From: Chamaecyparis obtusa | Taxonomy: Eukaryota; Streptophyta; Pinopsida; Cupressales; Cupressaceae | NCBI GenBank assembly: GCA_027943335.1 | Contig: BSBK01002089.1 | Span: forward strand, 275,501-339,500 | DNA: 64,000 nt | Direction of reading: 5' to 3' | Shown: one piece after another, positions 48,795 through 60,038 of the stretch | Layout: the number at the start of each line of letters is the position of its first letter | How positions within the stretch are numbered: the stretch's first letter is position 1 | Notes under the pieces: model-generated | The model's input: only the letters and a program-made list of their open reading frames with translations | What the model was told of the DNA's origin: nothing | The model's database searches: none | Translations under genes and position numbers: made by a program

Positions 48795-49211
48795 TTGTAA
48801 TATTCTACATTCTAGTATTAAATTAGAATCTAATTTCAAGATAGCGAAAAATAAATTTGAAAACAAAATCAAATAAAGCATAAAAAACAGTGATAAAGTA
48901 TGTTTCAAAGCATAAAAAATAGCAAAGTTTTGAATTACCATTGAATTAATTGCAGAAGGCGTCCCCAAATTTGACCTTTCTTCAAAGAAGCTTGATGACA
49001 TCAATTTTTTTACGAACAGTGAATTCTTTTCCTGTCTTTCAATAAGTCTCTGAGTCCTCTCCAAACAAGCTTTATCACCCATGCAAGTAGCCACTACAGT
49101 TATATGCACCTAAAATAATTTTTTTCAAATACACACATCAGATAATTAAAGACACTATAACCTATTAAAAAAAAAACATAAATAAGAAGTTGAACAAAAG
49201 AAATTTTATGG

Positions 49212-49215
<4 letters not shown>
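48795..49215. other. Sequence 5' of tnp2
   Basis: An exon-like stretch on the minus strand (about 49109-48937: GDKACLERTQRLIERQEKNS, FFEERSNLGTPSAINSM) ends at a GTAATT donor. It may be an additional exon. No CACTA terminus is present. Confidence 0.3.

Positions 49216-49246
<31 letters not shown>
49216..49246. repeat. (TA)n microsatellite
   Basis: A run of about 15 TA units in the plus strand. Immediately to the right the sequence changes to unrelated DNA. Confidence 0.9.
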
Positions 49247-49248
<2 letters not shown>

Positions 49249-51311
49249 TAAACCATGTCAAGGATCATGATAAGTGTTCTCCATGATTTTGGCATGGGGT
49301 CTGTCGGTTCTCCATGATTTTGGGATCTAGGTTACTATGGTTATTAGCAAACTTATGCTCCTCAAGTCAATGTGACATGTGTGTCTTTGGATGATATTCT
49401 TTAGCTTGATGATCTCTTCTATGTTTCTACTTTCTAGTTTATTTAGTAGTTTTTTTTCTTCAGTTTCTTGTATGGCTGAGATATAGTGTATCATTGAGTT
49501 TGATGATCAGCAAGTGATCATTACAAAAATTAGTCTTGAATGAAGAAATTTTAGGAGGTTGCCTTTATAGGCTACTTGCTGATCCAGTTGAGTAGGTATT
49601 ACAAGATGCCATGATGGAGCATCCTTCCAACTTTGCGGGGATAGTTTTCAAAACCTACTGTGGAAGTAGCAATCGATTCTATGCATGGAACTGGCAGGAA
49701 AATTGAAGGATAAACTGACAAATTTATTGTTTAAGATTGAGGAATACCCCAAAAATTTTATATAACACTGAAAGAGGGAGTTCACCTAAATGATTCTAAT
49801 TAACCTAAGAAGATATCCTTAAATATGAGTTCTAGACATACAATTGATCATGTTGGCATGCAAACTAATAGTTAACAATCACATTCTCAAACATTTGTTA
49901 GTCATTTGGGGGAGTTGGAGCTGGCAAGGGCCCAGGACTGCAAGATTTTCTGTTGTGGTTGTGGTGTCTACCTGTGTGTTAATCAATCTTATTCTAGCTG
50001 GTTTAGTTTTAGCTCTGAAAAAATGGCTCAGCATAGCTTTTACAGGTACCACACATGCAAATCAACTAGGAACCTCGAGATGAGTGTTTGAACATATCAA
50101 ATACTACTCAGCCTACAACTTTGCTTCACACTCTAAAGACCCACGTGCTCAAATTCACAATCTACTAGTGCATTTGGAGCTCATTGTTACAATTATGCAT
50201 ACACAGCCAGGAGCTAGGGCTTGCTATTAAAAATAGGAGGTATTGTATGGCTCTGGAGCCACATGTTTTGGAAAGCTAAATGAGTGTACTTTATGATTCT
50301 AAAACCTATTTACAATTCTTTAGGTCATTTTTTAAGCGATAAGCAATTTAACACTAGACAGTCACTTCCAGAATAGCAAGCAGGTCATTTTAAGCTCATT
50401 TTTGTGTTGTTGTGATGTCATGTTCATAGATTGAAGCCATCGGGATGCCTATAAGGGCCAAATTGCCCAAGAGTCAAAGGAAGTCAACAGTTGGTCAAAA
50501 TAGGTCAAACTCATGTAGAAGGGGTTTATTATGTTTACTTAGTCATTTCATGCATATTGGAATTGATTTGGGGTCATACAAGTAGTCCTTGAGCAAAAAT
50601 GCAACTTGGTTCAAAAGTTGCTTGCAACTTTGAAAAGTTGCAAAAGTTGCATTTTGCAACTTTTTCTTGCAACTTTGAAATTGAATTGGTTATGGCATGT
50701 AACCAATCCCAAATTTCTATATGAGCAATTGGAAACATTTTTCAAATGGTTAATGAAGTAATTGAAGGATTTTTGCAATTACCCTATTGTTGTACGGACT
50801 GTAACTGTGTTAATTCTCTGATGGTACGAATCTGTACGACCTGTACGGATTGGGAGTGATGTTTTCATCTTACAGTTAGATAGAGTTTTGTACAGATTGG
50901 GAGTGATGTTTTGATCTTACAGACTAAGACCCAAAAATAGTCATACTACCAGTTAGGAAACTTGTTAGTGTTTACACTGTTTGGAATAGTATCAAGGGTA
51001 CTTAATGTCTGCATGTACTTGCTAGAGAAGATGTCAGAGGTGGATTTGGGGATCAGTGAAAGGTGTTAGGGGTCTTATGGGTAACTTGGAAGTATAAACA
51101 TAGTAGGGGGTAAAGGTACTTGAAGAAGGGTTGTAGAGTCCTTAGTAAAGAAGGGCTAGTTGATGAGATTGGGGTAAGAATCCACATTAAAGAAGTCATC
51201 ATACCTTGGAGGCAAGTGACAGGGTGGGACTTAGGAAGTCCTTGGGTGGATGAATGAGGGATCCATTGGATGGACCTAGGAAGATTAGATAACAAAGTGT
51301 GAACGGTAACC
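49247..51311. other. Unassigned region with small repeats
   Basis: No gene is recognised. 50595-50690 carries seven copies of GCAACTT or its complement AAGTTGC within about 85 bp, forming several possible stems. 50850-50925 contains a duplicated GATTGGGAGTGATGTTTT with CATCTTACAG or GATCTTACAG. Plus frames at 49844-50083 and 49906-50091 show no domain. Confidence 0.5.
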
Positions 51312-53310
51312 TGATGCAGGAGCATCAAGGCCAAGTGATGCAGGAGCATCAAAGACCAAGGATGGAGACCTAAGAAGACATTAGAGGCAAAAAGAAGTCA
51401 ACATGACCTATTTGGGTCATTGAATGTGATAAGACCTTGTAAAGGTCCTTTTAAAAATGTTTGTAATCATTTTGTATTAAGTCAAATTTGTAAGCCATCA
51501 ATGGCATTATAAAAGGACAAGGGTCATTTATGTAATGTAATAATTGGTCATGGGAAAATGGGGTCCTAGAAGGTACTATGGTGGATAAATGTGGTCAAAA
51601 ACTCATAAAGAGTCATAATGACATATAAAATGCAATGTACTTACAAAATATGTGTAACATTGTCATAAAGGCCACATAGGGCACTATGGAAGAGTCAAGG
51701 AGTTAAAAGGGGTTTATAAGTTTTTTAAACATTAGAAAGGTAAATTAGTCTTGAAAAATGTTATAAGAATTGAGTCCTAAAGCCCGAGGCTATAAAAATT
51801 TGTAAAGGGTTGTTATTAAAAAGCTATTAAAAACTGTTAGAAACTGTCCCCAAGACAGTTAGGTAGATTTGGTCGTTGCTTGGGAGGTTTGGTTGGTTTA
51901 GAAGGGAAAGGAAGTCTATAAATGCAATGTATTTTGTGTCCCAAAGGGAGGATTTGAAGATCATATTGTAAATGTTTTGAGAAATTAATAAAATTACAAG
52001 GATATCTCTGCTGTCACAGAAAACTGTCACTGAACAGTGATTTTTCATTTGTCTGTCTTTTAGTTTGATGCAAGTTTTCTTTGATTCAAAGCTTTAGTTT
52101 GTAATTCAAATGAAGTAGAAGACTTTCCTAAGATTCCTTACTTTAAAGAAGGTCATTTCTTGAAGGATTTTGCACAGCAATTAAAGGTCTGTCTGTAGTA
52201 AATAAGACTGTCATGTGACAGACAGTCACTATCTGAGGCAAATTTAGAAACTTCACCTCTCCCACTGCTGTGTTAGTCATGTAACTCATGGGAGAGGTTG
52301 TAAAAATTTTGAATGCACTTATTTAATGATGTTTTATGCAGAGATTTTTAGGGGTATGGATGGATGAAGTCACTGTTTGAGAGAAAGTGCTGTTTGGAAC
52401 ACTAGATGAATAGGACAGTTATAGGTTTGGAGATTCCATCTAAAGGAAGGCTATGCTTTATGGCATGGAAGGTCAAGATAAGACCAAGTGAAGGTTTTGG
52501 ATCCATTGGAAGGATCAAGAAACATTTGCAAAGGTGAGTTTGATAAAAACCCTTGGTTGAGGCACCTAGGAAGGAGGGTTTGCTAGTTGGGTAAGGAAAA
52601 CTTGATGGAATCTCCAATAAATTGCAAAATCCTTTGTTTGGGTTGACAAGAAAACTCTGTGTGAGGTTAGATAGTTTGTGGGATGTGATTCATTAGTACT
52701 TGCTTTGCAACAGGAGGGCTAAAAGAGGGCTAATTGTGAGGTAGCAGTCATGGTTCTGGTATTTGGTCCAAAGGAGTGGTATGAGATTTTGAAATATGTT
52801 GTGTAGCATGAAAAAGGGTATCTAGATCTATGTTTTGATTTTAGAGTGTCTTGGGAAAGGTGAGAGAAAATAGTGAAAAATTGATTAGGCAGGGCTAATT
52901 GGGAAATAGGCCTAATGAAGGGCTTGTAGTGGATTTTGGTATCAGATGAAGAGATGAGGGTTTGGAATCCTTGAGAACATGTTAGTTGAAGTTTTTTAAG
53001 ATGTGTGAAGGTGGAGGAATCACCTGGTTGAAGTGAAGACAAGATTTGAGCCTATTGAGGCATTGTGGGAATAAAGGATAGTTTGTTGAAAAGATTGTTT
53101 AGATGAATCCAATGGATGGATTGAGGGACAGAGGTTATGTTTCTAAGATCTAGAGCCTATGGTGGCACAAGAGAATGGTGTGTGCACTCTGATATGTTTG
53201 AAGTTGACTAGATCAAGGAGAGTGATCCTATGAAGATTCTTGGTTGTGTTGTGAGAATACCAATAAAAGTCCCTCTTATTATGAATAACTGAAAGTCCAC
53301 CTAGGTCTCT
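51312..53310 (+). repeat. LTR copy B of the unnamed retroelement family
   Basis: It starts at a doubled hairpin TGATGCAGGAGCATC (51312-51326 and 51336-51350). Landmarks shared with copy C and with 28.5-30 kb are CCTTGTAAAGGTCCTTTT, GACTGTCACTG, CTCTGCTGTCACAG, CCTCTCCCACTGC and TGGGAGAGG (about 52257-52296), and GGTTTGGAGATTCCATC. The orientation (plus) follows the family start. The copy appears LTR-only; no coding region of the same element was found beside it. Confidence 0.6.
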
Positions 53311-54425
53311 GCATCACCAAGGATGAAGAATAAGAAGACACTAGAGGCAACAAGATGACAGCATGACCATATTGGGTCATTGAATGTAATAAGACCTTGT
53401 AAAAGTCCTTTTTGATATGTTTTGTAATCATTTTGTTAAAGTTCAAAATTGTAAGCCATTAATGGCATGATGGAAGGACAAGGGTTACCTAGGGGTCATT
53501 CAATGTAGTACAATGGAAAATGGAGTCCTAGAATGTACTAGGGTGCATAAATGAGGTCAAAGAGTCATAAAGTGCATATAAAATGCAATAAATATGATGT
53601 AATAGCAAAAATATGTCAAATTGTCAAAATGTTGTCAAACAAGCCACATAGGGCACTGAAGTGGAATCAAAAGGATAGGTGAAGTTCTTAAGTCCTATTA
53701 GGAGTATTGTGTCATTTAGAAATTGTGTTAAAAGTCTTTGACTGCCCGAGGTTAGGGTAAAGTACTGTTGTTAAGAGTTATTAAAAAGATATTAAAAATT
53801 GTTCAAAACTATCTCAAGACAGTTAAAGGAGTTTTTGGTCATTGGATAGTTTGGAAAGGGAAAGGAAGATTATAAAACATGGTGTAGAGGAATGTACCAG
53901 GAGGTGTTGAGCATCTCAATGTAAATGCTTTCAAGAAATCAATACAATACATTAGCTCTTTGTTGCTTTAAGTTTGCTATAGAACAGTGAATGTTCTTTG
54001 TTCCTATCATTGTTTTGTGCAAAGTTTATTTGTTTTAATGCTTTCATCTTGATTCAAAAAATGTATTAGAATGTTTTAAGGTACTTTTCATCAGAAGAAA
54101 GTCATTTGATAAAGGTTTTTGCAGCAGTAAATTAATTGACTGTCACTGTCACGTGACAGAGATAACATTCTGATATAAATTCAAGGATTTTACCCCTCCC
54201 ACTGCTGTAATGGATATGTAACTCATGGGAGAGGGTTTTCGAATGTCTAATGCATTTATAAAATGAGGTTGTGTGCAAGAATAAGCAGGAGGATGGAGAA
54301 GAAGGTCTCTAGTTGAGACAAAGTGCTGTCTTGGGAACACAAGGTGTTTGGACCAGGCATGGTCTGGAGATTCTACCAACATGAGGGGTATATTTTATGA
54401 CATAGAAGGTCATGTTAGGACAGCA
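53311..54425 (+). repeat. LTR copy C of the unnamed retroelement family
   Basis: It follows copy B directly. Matching stretches: TTGAATGTAATAAGACCTTG, CTAGAATGTACTAGGGTGC, CCCTCCCACTGCTGTAAT with ATGGGAGAGG, and GGTCTGGAGATTCTACC. The start is degenerate (CTCTGCATCACCAAGG). Its right end runs into the protease fragment at 54430. Confidence 0.6.
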
Positions 54426-54429
54426 CTTA

Positions 54430-54650
54430 AGAAGCCTTATAGGGTACAAGGGTGGAATGAACAAGATATTTTGGACATCACTGAACGAGCATGTATTCCT
54501 TTCAGAATTGGTGCTTATGAAGATGTTTTGTGGTTTGATATTGTTCCAAAGATGGAATGCCATTTGATCCTTGGGAGGACATGGCAGATGGAAAAGATGA
54601 CAGTACATTGTGGAAAGGATAACACATATACTTTCAGGCATAAGGGGTAG
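54430..54650 (+). pseudogene. Protease fragment of a gypsy element
   Basis: A plus-strand frame reads KKPYRVQGWNEQDILDITER, then IPFRIGAYEDVLWFDIVPKM, ECHLILGRTWQ and VHCGKDNTYTF. This matches, with changes, the retropepsin end in the chromovirus further right (PYRIAWVQDDHKI, VKFKIGGYQDEVLCDII, CHMLLGRPWQ, RANTYSL). The active-site DSG is not included. It lies directly after LTR copy C with no gag between, so the element was internally deleted or fused. The following frame 54651-54860 is low-complexity and charged (Glu/Lys/Arg-rich) and has no domain. Confidence 0.7.
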
Positions 54651-54860
54651 ATGATAGTAATGAGTCCATTGAAGAGAGGGCAAGCAACATGGCAAGTGCA
54701 TGGTCACATTGGTGTGATGGAATGGATAGGTTTTGTAGAGCCTAGAAGGCAAGATGATGAAGCAAGAGTAAAACAAAGTGTTTGTGAAATCAGAGATGAG
54801 GAAGTGGATCAACCTAAGGTCCTAGTGAAAGAGGATATGGTGAAGGAGTGTCCATTATAA

Positions 54861-55914
54861 GGACAAGATGTTGAAGGAAAGAATAAAGAGGTTGCAAGTG
54901 TGGTAGATAATTACTAGGGATATCAATGCTTAGTTTCTTGCTACTCATTAAGATACTCATGAAATACTTTCATCTCATTTCTAGTTATAATTATAAGCTA
55001 AGCACCTAGCCCAACATGCTAAAACAAACATTGGTAACTAATTGAGTGTGCTGATGATGCTTTGACTAGCATATATAGTCCCAAGGTACGCAAGATCTAG
55101 TTTGCACTTAGACAATTCAAATCTAACTTAAAGGTTTCCATATCTAAACATTTTGTTAGCTTTTTAATAAAATTAGTTGAATAAATATGAATTGATTCCT
55201 TTCACATATTAAATTTATCCTGGGCATACCAAAAGCCTCATGAAGAGATGAAACAGGCACATTTAAAAGTAACTAACATAATCTGATTTACATCCTTTCA
55301 GCTACTAAATTTAGCCTGGATGTACCAAAAGTCTCAAGAAAAAGTTGAAACAGACACATTTAAAAGTAAATGAACATAATGTGATTTGCATCCCTTCATG
55401 ACTCATCTATTAAATTTAACATTAATGTACCAAAAGACTCAAGAAAAGTTGATAGAGACACATTTAAAAGTAAATGAAATAATCTGCTAAAAGCTAAATC
55501 ATGTTTACTCAATAATGCATAAGTAGGCGAGTAATCTCCTTAATTCAAGCTATGCTTAAGGCATAATTTGCACCAAGTTATAAAACTATTTTCATATACA
55601 ACCCATTACCACCTAGTCTAGAAGGAAAATTCTCATGTCAAGAAGCTCAACATGTCAATCATATTACACTGAAATCAATCAGATGCAACACATGCTCTAG
55701 GGAACTGGGACTAGACATTTGATAGGATAAATGTATGATAGCAGCAGAATGGCCGGATGGTTTTTTATTTAGACCACCTCGGTAACTTGTCTGGAATGTT
55801 CAATCTCTTTATGATCTTCTTTCAATGTTCTATTTGTGCCTAATGGCTAGGATGATTTTATAATTCAAATCCTTAAAAAATGAAAGCACAATAATTTTAA
55901 AAAGATACATGCAG
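54861..55914. other. Intron-like sequence with a tandem repeat, left of the CLC exons
   Basis: No exon is recognised. About 55195-55490 contains three diverged units of roughly 95-110 bp, each with ACCAAAAG..CTCA, GA.ACATTTAAAAGTAA and a TTAAATTTA start. The right border is the TGCAG acceptor of the exon at 55915. Confidence 0.55.
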
Positions 55915-56922
55915 GTGGTGAAGTGCTCTTCTTTGGAGGACATTTTTCACAACTGTAGTGGTTGTTGTAGTACTGCGAGCATTCATTGATTATTGTGGAA
56001 GTGGAAACTGTGGGCTTTTTGGAGGTGGAGGACTGATAATGTTTGATGTGAGTTCAGTGACTATAAAATATATGGCTATTGATCTACTTCCAGTAGTGAT
56101 ATTAGGTGTCATTGGAGGAGTGGTGGGAGCAGTATATAATTACCTTCTTGAGCGTACTCTGAGATTATATGCCTTAATCAATCAGTAAGTTCTCCAAGGC
56201 ACAAAAAAACAAACTTTGTATTAGATTGTGGCTAAAGCAATGAAAAATTGTATGTTCCCCTGTTCTTCATTTTTCTCTGCGGCATCTTTTCCCCTACATA
56301 CATGTGGACTACTTTCTTTTCTAGACTTTTAGGTCTCATGCAGTCAAGAAACCTCCTTTATCTAATAGTACTATTTACCCCATTAGTATACTTATTAAGA
56401 GTACTTAACCTTATTTAAGAATTACAAGGTTTTCTTAATTTTGTACAGAACATGGCGATAAATGACATAGTTGTGTATTACTGATACAGGAGAGGGCCAA
56501 TATCCAAAATACTCCTTTCATGCACTGTGGCTTTGTATACATCCTGTTGTATATTTGGACTTCCATGGCTTGTAGCATGTACACCATGTCCAGAAGGAAA
56601 GATGCTCAACCACGAATGTCCCAATGTTCACAAAATAGGGAACTTCAAGCAATTTCATTGCCCTGCAGGCTATTACAATGACCTTGCAACTTTTCTTTTC
56701 AACACAAATGATGCTACTGTTAGAAATATATTCAGTTCTGGCACTAGAAATGAGTTTCATTTGACATCATTGATGCTCTACTTTGTTACAATTTTCATAT
56801 TGGGACTAGTAACATATGGACTTGCACTTCCATCAAATCTCTTCATACCTGTAATCTTAATAGGCTCTACATATGGCAGAGCACTTGGTAAGTTGATGGG
56901 ATCATTTGCAAACATTGATTAG
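55915..56922 (+). pseudogene. CLC-type anion channel/transporter fragment (CLC-a/b-like), two exons
   Basis: Exon 1 is 55915-56184 (acceptor TGCAG, donor GTAAGT); it reads W, TGA, SALLWRTFFTT, then VLRAFIDYCGSGNCGLF, GGLIMFDV and a membrane segment. Exon 2 is from 56490 (acceptor ATACAG), joining in frame as INQ-RGPISK; it reads FGLPWLVACTPCPEG, FNTNDATVRNIFSSGT and YGLALPSNLFIPVILIGSTYGRA. TGA at 55919-55921 (Arg or Trp expected) and TAG at 56920-56922 (Gln expected in NIDQGL) break it. The conserved GLFIP loop reads NLFIP, so an ion-binding residue is changed. The earlier exons with the selectivity loops are not in the window. The family moves nitrate or chloride across endomembranes. Confidence 0.85.
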
Positions 56923-57823
56923 GGACTTTTTACAGTGCTTGGTGCAGCCTCTCTTCTAGGAGGGTCAATGAGAATGACAATTTTTAATGGATCATGGCTC
57001 TATTTAGCTTTGATAAAGAGACTCTTCTGCATGCATTATTATGTATGCCTACTTAATCTTATCCTTAAATCCTTTTTCATTTAAGCTACAAGTTCTGATA
57101 GATAATAATAGTAGATATTCCAACTTGCTTCTAGGCGATAAGATTTGTCCATCTTAGTGTGAAGAGATGAGAGCAGGAGCTGTTCCCCTTAATGTTGATA
57201 TGTTCGTAGATCTTAACTACTTTATGCATAATCTGCTTCATGGGGAAGACAACCACCATATAAAGGAAAAAGATATGAATGGACATCCCCCTACCCTACA
57301 AAACACCCATTTTCTCTTTATAATGGTACAGAATTGGCAGTATTCACACATTTGTAAAATGTAACATTTCTTTGGAGTATTATGGTAGTCATAATCTTTT
57401 GTTAAGTTAATATTTTTGGTTAAAACTTCTGAAGTCTATAGAACCCAAAGAAATATGCTTTTGTGTTTGTTGGAAAATAATAGTTATAAGTTTGGAAATC
57501 AAATAAAATAGCCTGTAGATTATTGTATGCAAACTGTAAAAACATGATAGTCTTGTGTGCAAACTTTATAAATAACTATATTTATATCTTTTACCATGTG
57601 TCTTATGATTATCTATTTTGCAAAATGATTCAACATGTTTATTATTTCATTTTTCTAAAAAAATTTTGTTTGTGAAACGTGAACACCCTTAATTGCAACA
57701 TTGCTCGGACCTTTTTAGATGTCTAACCTTATACTCTGGTTACTGTCTAGGGTTCATGGATTTGTTTGAGTTTTATCACTATAGTTTCATCCTTGACGTA
57801 TTAGATGCAATCTAGTCGATATT
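56923..57823. other. Decaying CLC end and unassigned DNA
   Basis: After the TAG the frame still reads GLFTVLGAASLLGGSMRMT (to about 56978), then stops matching the family (expected VSLCVI). The rest shows no gene. 57819-57823 (ATATT) directly precedes the left LTR of the chromovirus and is its candidate target-site duplication. Confidence 0.65.
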
Positions 57824-58671
57824 TGATGAAGGGTGCTCCCCTTAATACCACAAACACATAACAGAAAAAGAGAAACAACAACAATAATATGCAAGAACAG
57901 AAAAATTGGCTTCTTATTATCTCCACAAATGTGGAATTACAAACTTTCAGAATTACAATATGCAAGCCACATGGGCATTCCCTTACAATATTTTGTAGGA
58001 CAAAGCCTCGAACTATTACCCAGAACTATTCTGAACTGCCTAAGACAATAATACAGCCTTCCTTATATAGGCAATTTTCCACCGCCTGGGAAGGTTCCAG
58101 AATTTTAGCCAATAAGGCCGACCAAACTTAGAATTATTTTATTTTACATTTTATTACATCATAGTCGGCTCAAGATAACCTTTGAAACCCGAACAGAAAT
58201 TTTGAAGAAAATTATTTTTCGCCATTTCAGGTGGCCCAACTTCCGAAGACCATAAGTCATCACCAGTTGACTCGATCGGCTATTATAACCCCATTTCGGA
58301 AACGCCACGAAGCGCTCTACAGGCTTGACCCATGCAAGCGCCCATCACCCAAATTTTTGACCTCATCCGGGGCCTCTAAAGCCTTCAAAAATGAGTTCAA
58401 AGTTTCTGTACCCTGCTGCCAATACCGAAAATCTTCAATATCTTCCAATATACACTTGATCTGGCAATGAAACTTTACTGGCAGACTTACATGACCAAAA
58501 TGAACCTCCAAGAAAGAAATCAGATCATTCTGAGCACATGCAAAAATTACCAAAAATAGTAACTTTCCATAAATAGCAGCTCTACACTAAAATAGCCCTT
58601 ATTGAATATAAAAACAAAAATATTTTTGGGTGATGCAAGATTGCTCTTACACCCAGGATGCTCCTGCATCA
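57824..58671 (-). repeat. Left (3') LTR of chromovirus
   Basis: 848 bp, TG...CA. On the minus strand it opens with the hairpin TGATGCAGGAGCATC (58671-58657), as the unnamed LTR family does. A TATA-like site (minus TATATAAGG) lies at 58061-58069. No clear polypurine tract precedes it; the sequence next to the end (ACCCTGGGTGTC) is mixed. Confidence 0.88.
58061..58069 (-). promoter_or_regulatory. TATA-like site in chromovirus LTR
   Basis: The minus strand reads CTATATAAGG. The right LTR has the same site at about 63558-63566, which would drive the full-length RNA. Confidence 0.5.
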
Positions 58672-58709
58672 GACACCCAGGGTAATTTGAGAAGTGACCC
58701 TGTCATGAC

Positions 58710-59174
58710 TCAGGTGTGCAGAGGAAAACCAAGACGGTTAACCTCCTCCTTTGTTAGCCACGATGAATCTTCTACAGGCCATCCTTTCCATTTGACCAAA
58801 TACTCTTCATATGTCCTATTCCTTGTGCTTCTGCCAACATGACTGTCCAGTATGTCTTCGATCTCCTTAGTGTTTGAATGAGTTGCTGGAATACTCCACT
58901 GTGCTATTGTGATCTCATCTTCAACACCTCCTTCATGATACTCTGTCAGATCTGAAATGTTAAACAATGGTGAAATATTCAGCTCACTAGGCAATTCTAC
59001 CTCATATGCATTTCCTGAATCATGCTTCTTCAATATCTTACATGGTCCAAACTTCTTCATTTTCAACTTGTTATATGTACCAACTAGAAACCGCTCCTTC
59101 CGCAAATGAACCATGACTTCATCACCAACCTGAAATTCCTTATACCTCCTTTTCTCATCTGCCTTAGCCTTATA
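58710..59174 (-). pseudogene. Integrase C-terminus and chromodomain
   Basis: After TAG at 59175-59177 the frame continues from [19 protein letters not shown] into [20 protein letters not shown] and GPCKILKK, the GPF/Y-like end of the integrase, then a chromodomain: [26 protein letters not shown] and DSSWL. The aromatic cage is partly kept (Tyr, Trp, Trp). This domain places the element among chromoviruses, whose integrase targets chromatin. It ends at TAA (58710). Confidence 0.88.
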
Positions 59175-60032
59175 CTATGCGTTCATCTTGGTAATATGCT
59201 TCCTCACCTCCCCATGGATGTTCTTCAAATGTTCTACAAAATCCTCAGCCTCAGCACTACTTATTTCTCCTTTATCTATCTTTCTCAACTCAGATGCATT
59301 TCTTGGACTACTTCCATATATAATCTGGAATGGTGATTTACCAGTGCTCCTGTTGACAGAATTATTGTATGCAAATTCTGCCTGTGGTAAAATCAAATCC
59401 CATCCTGTTGGCTTATCCCCAACCAAACATCTCAGCAGATTTTCCAAACTCCTATTCACCACCTCTGTCTGTCCATCAGTCTGTGGGTGATGTGATAAAC
59501 TGAACTTCAAATCTGTCTTCAACTTCTTCCACAATGTTCGCCAGAAATATCCAACAAACTTAGTGTCCCGATCTGAAACTATGGTCTTTGGCAAACCATG
59601 AAGTCTCACTACTTCTCTGAAAAACAATTCTGCTACATGAACAACATCATTAGTCTTCTTGCAAGGAATGAAATGTGCCATCTTCAAAAATCTGTCGACT
59701 ACTACAAAAATTGAATCATGTCCCCGCTGTGTCCTTGGTAAACCAAGAACAAAGTCCATATTGATATCCTCCCAAGGCTTCTCTAGTATAGGCAATGGCT
59801 GGTACAACCCTGTATTCTGCTTCACTCCTTTCGCCATTTGACATACTCTGCAACTCTGTACAAACTTCATCACATCTTGCTGCAACTGTGGCCAATAATA
59901 ATTCTCACTAACCAAACCAAGGGTTTTATCACGACCAAAATGTCCAGCCAATCCTCCGCTATGCTTCTCCTTGATGAGATTCTCCCTCATAGAACTTCGT
60001 GGAATGCACAACTGACTCCCTCTGAATAGCAT
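59175..60032 (-). pseudogene. Chromovirus integrase
   Basis: The frame 60032-59175 starts after TAG at 60039-60041 (Gln expected). It has the HHCC region (EKHSGGLAGHFGRDKT, CRVCQMAKG) and the DDE core: Asp in NMDFVLGLPRT, Asp in VSDRDTKF and Glu in DGQTEVVNRSLE. TAG at 59175-59177 (Gln expected after NA) ends it. The plus-strand frames over it (59106-60029) are shadows. The domains are intact, so only stops disable this part. Confidence 0.92.
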
Positions 60033-60038
60033 ATCATC

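Larger units (their letters stand above)
24205..49109 (-). mobile_element. CACTA (En/Spm-like) DNA transposon, right end not found
   Basis: The left terminus reads CACTAGTACAAAAACAAC, the hallmark 5-base end of CACTA elements, and lies inside an LTR of copy 2; the 3 bp before it (TTA) is the candidate target-site duplication. About 620 bp of AT-rich subterminal repeats follow. Two decayed genes on the minus strand are typical of the superfamily: a tnp2-type transposase (48.8-45.4 kb) and a second multi-exon gene (41.3-25.2 kb). The intron between 27.7 and 39.5 kb carries retroelement insertions. The inverted terminus (ending ACTAGTG) is not seen before 64000, so the right side is truncated or lies beyond. 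Confidence 0.75.

Noticed and set aside
54309..54812. 167-codon minus-strand frame
   Set aside because: Antisense shadow of the protease fragment and LTR end on the plus strand.
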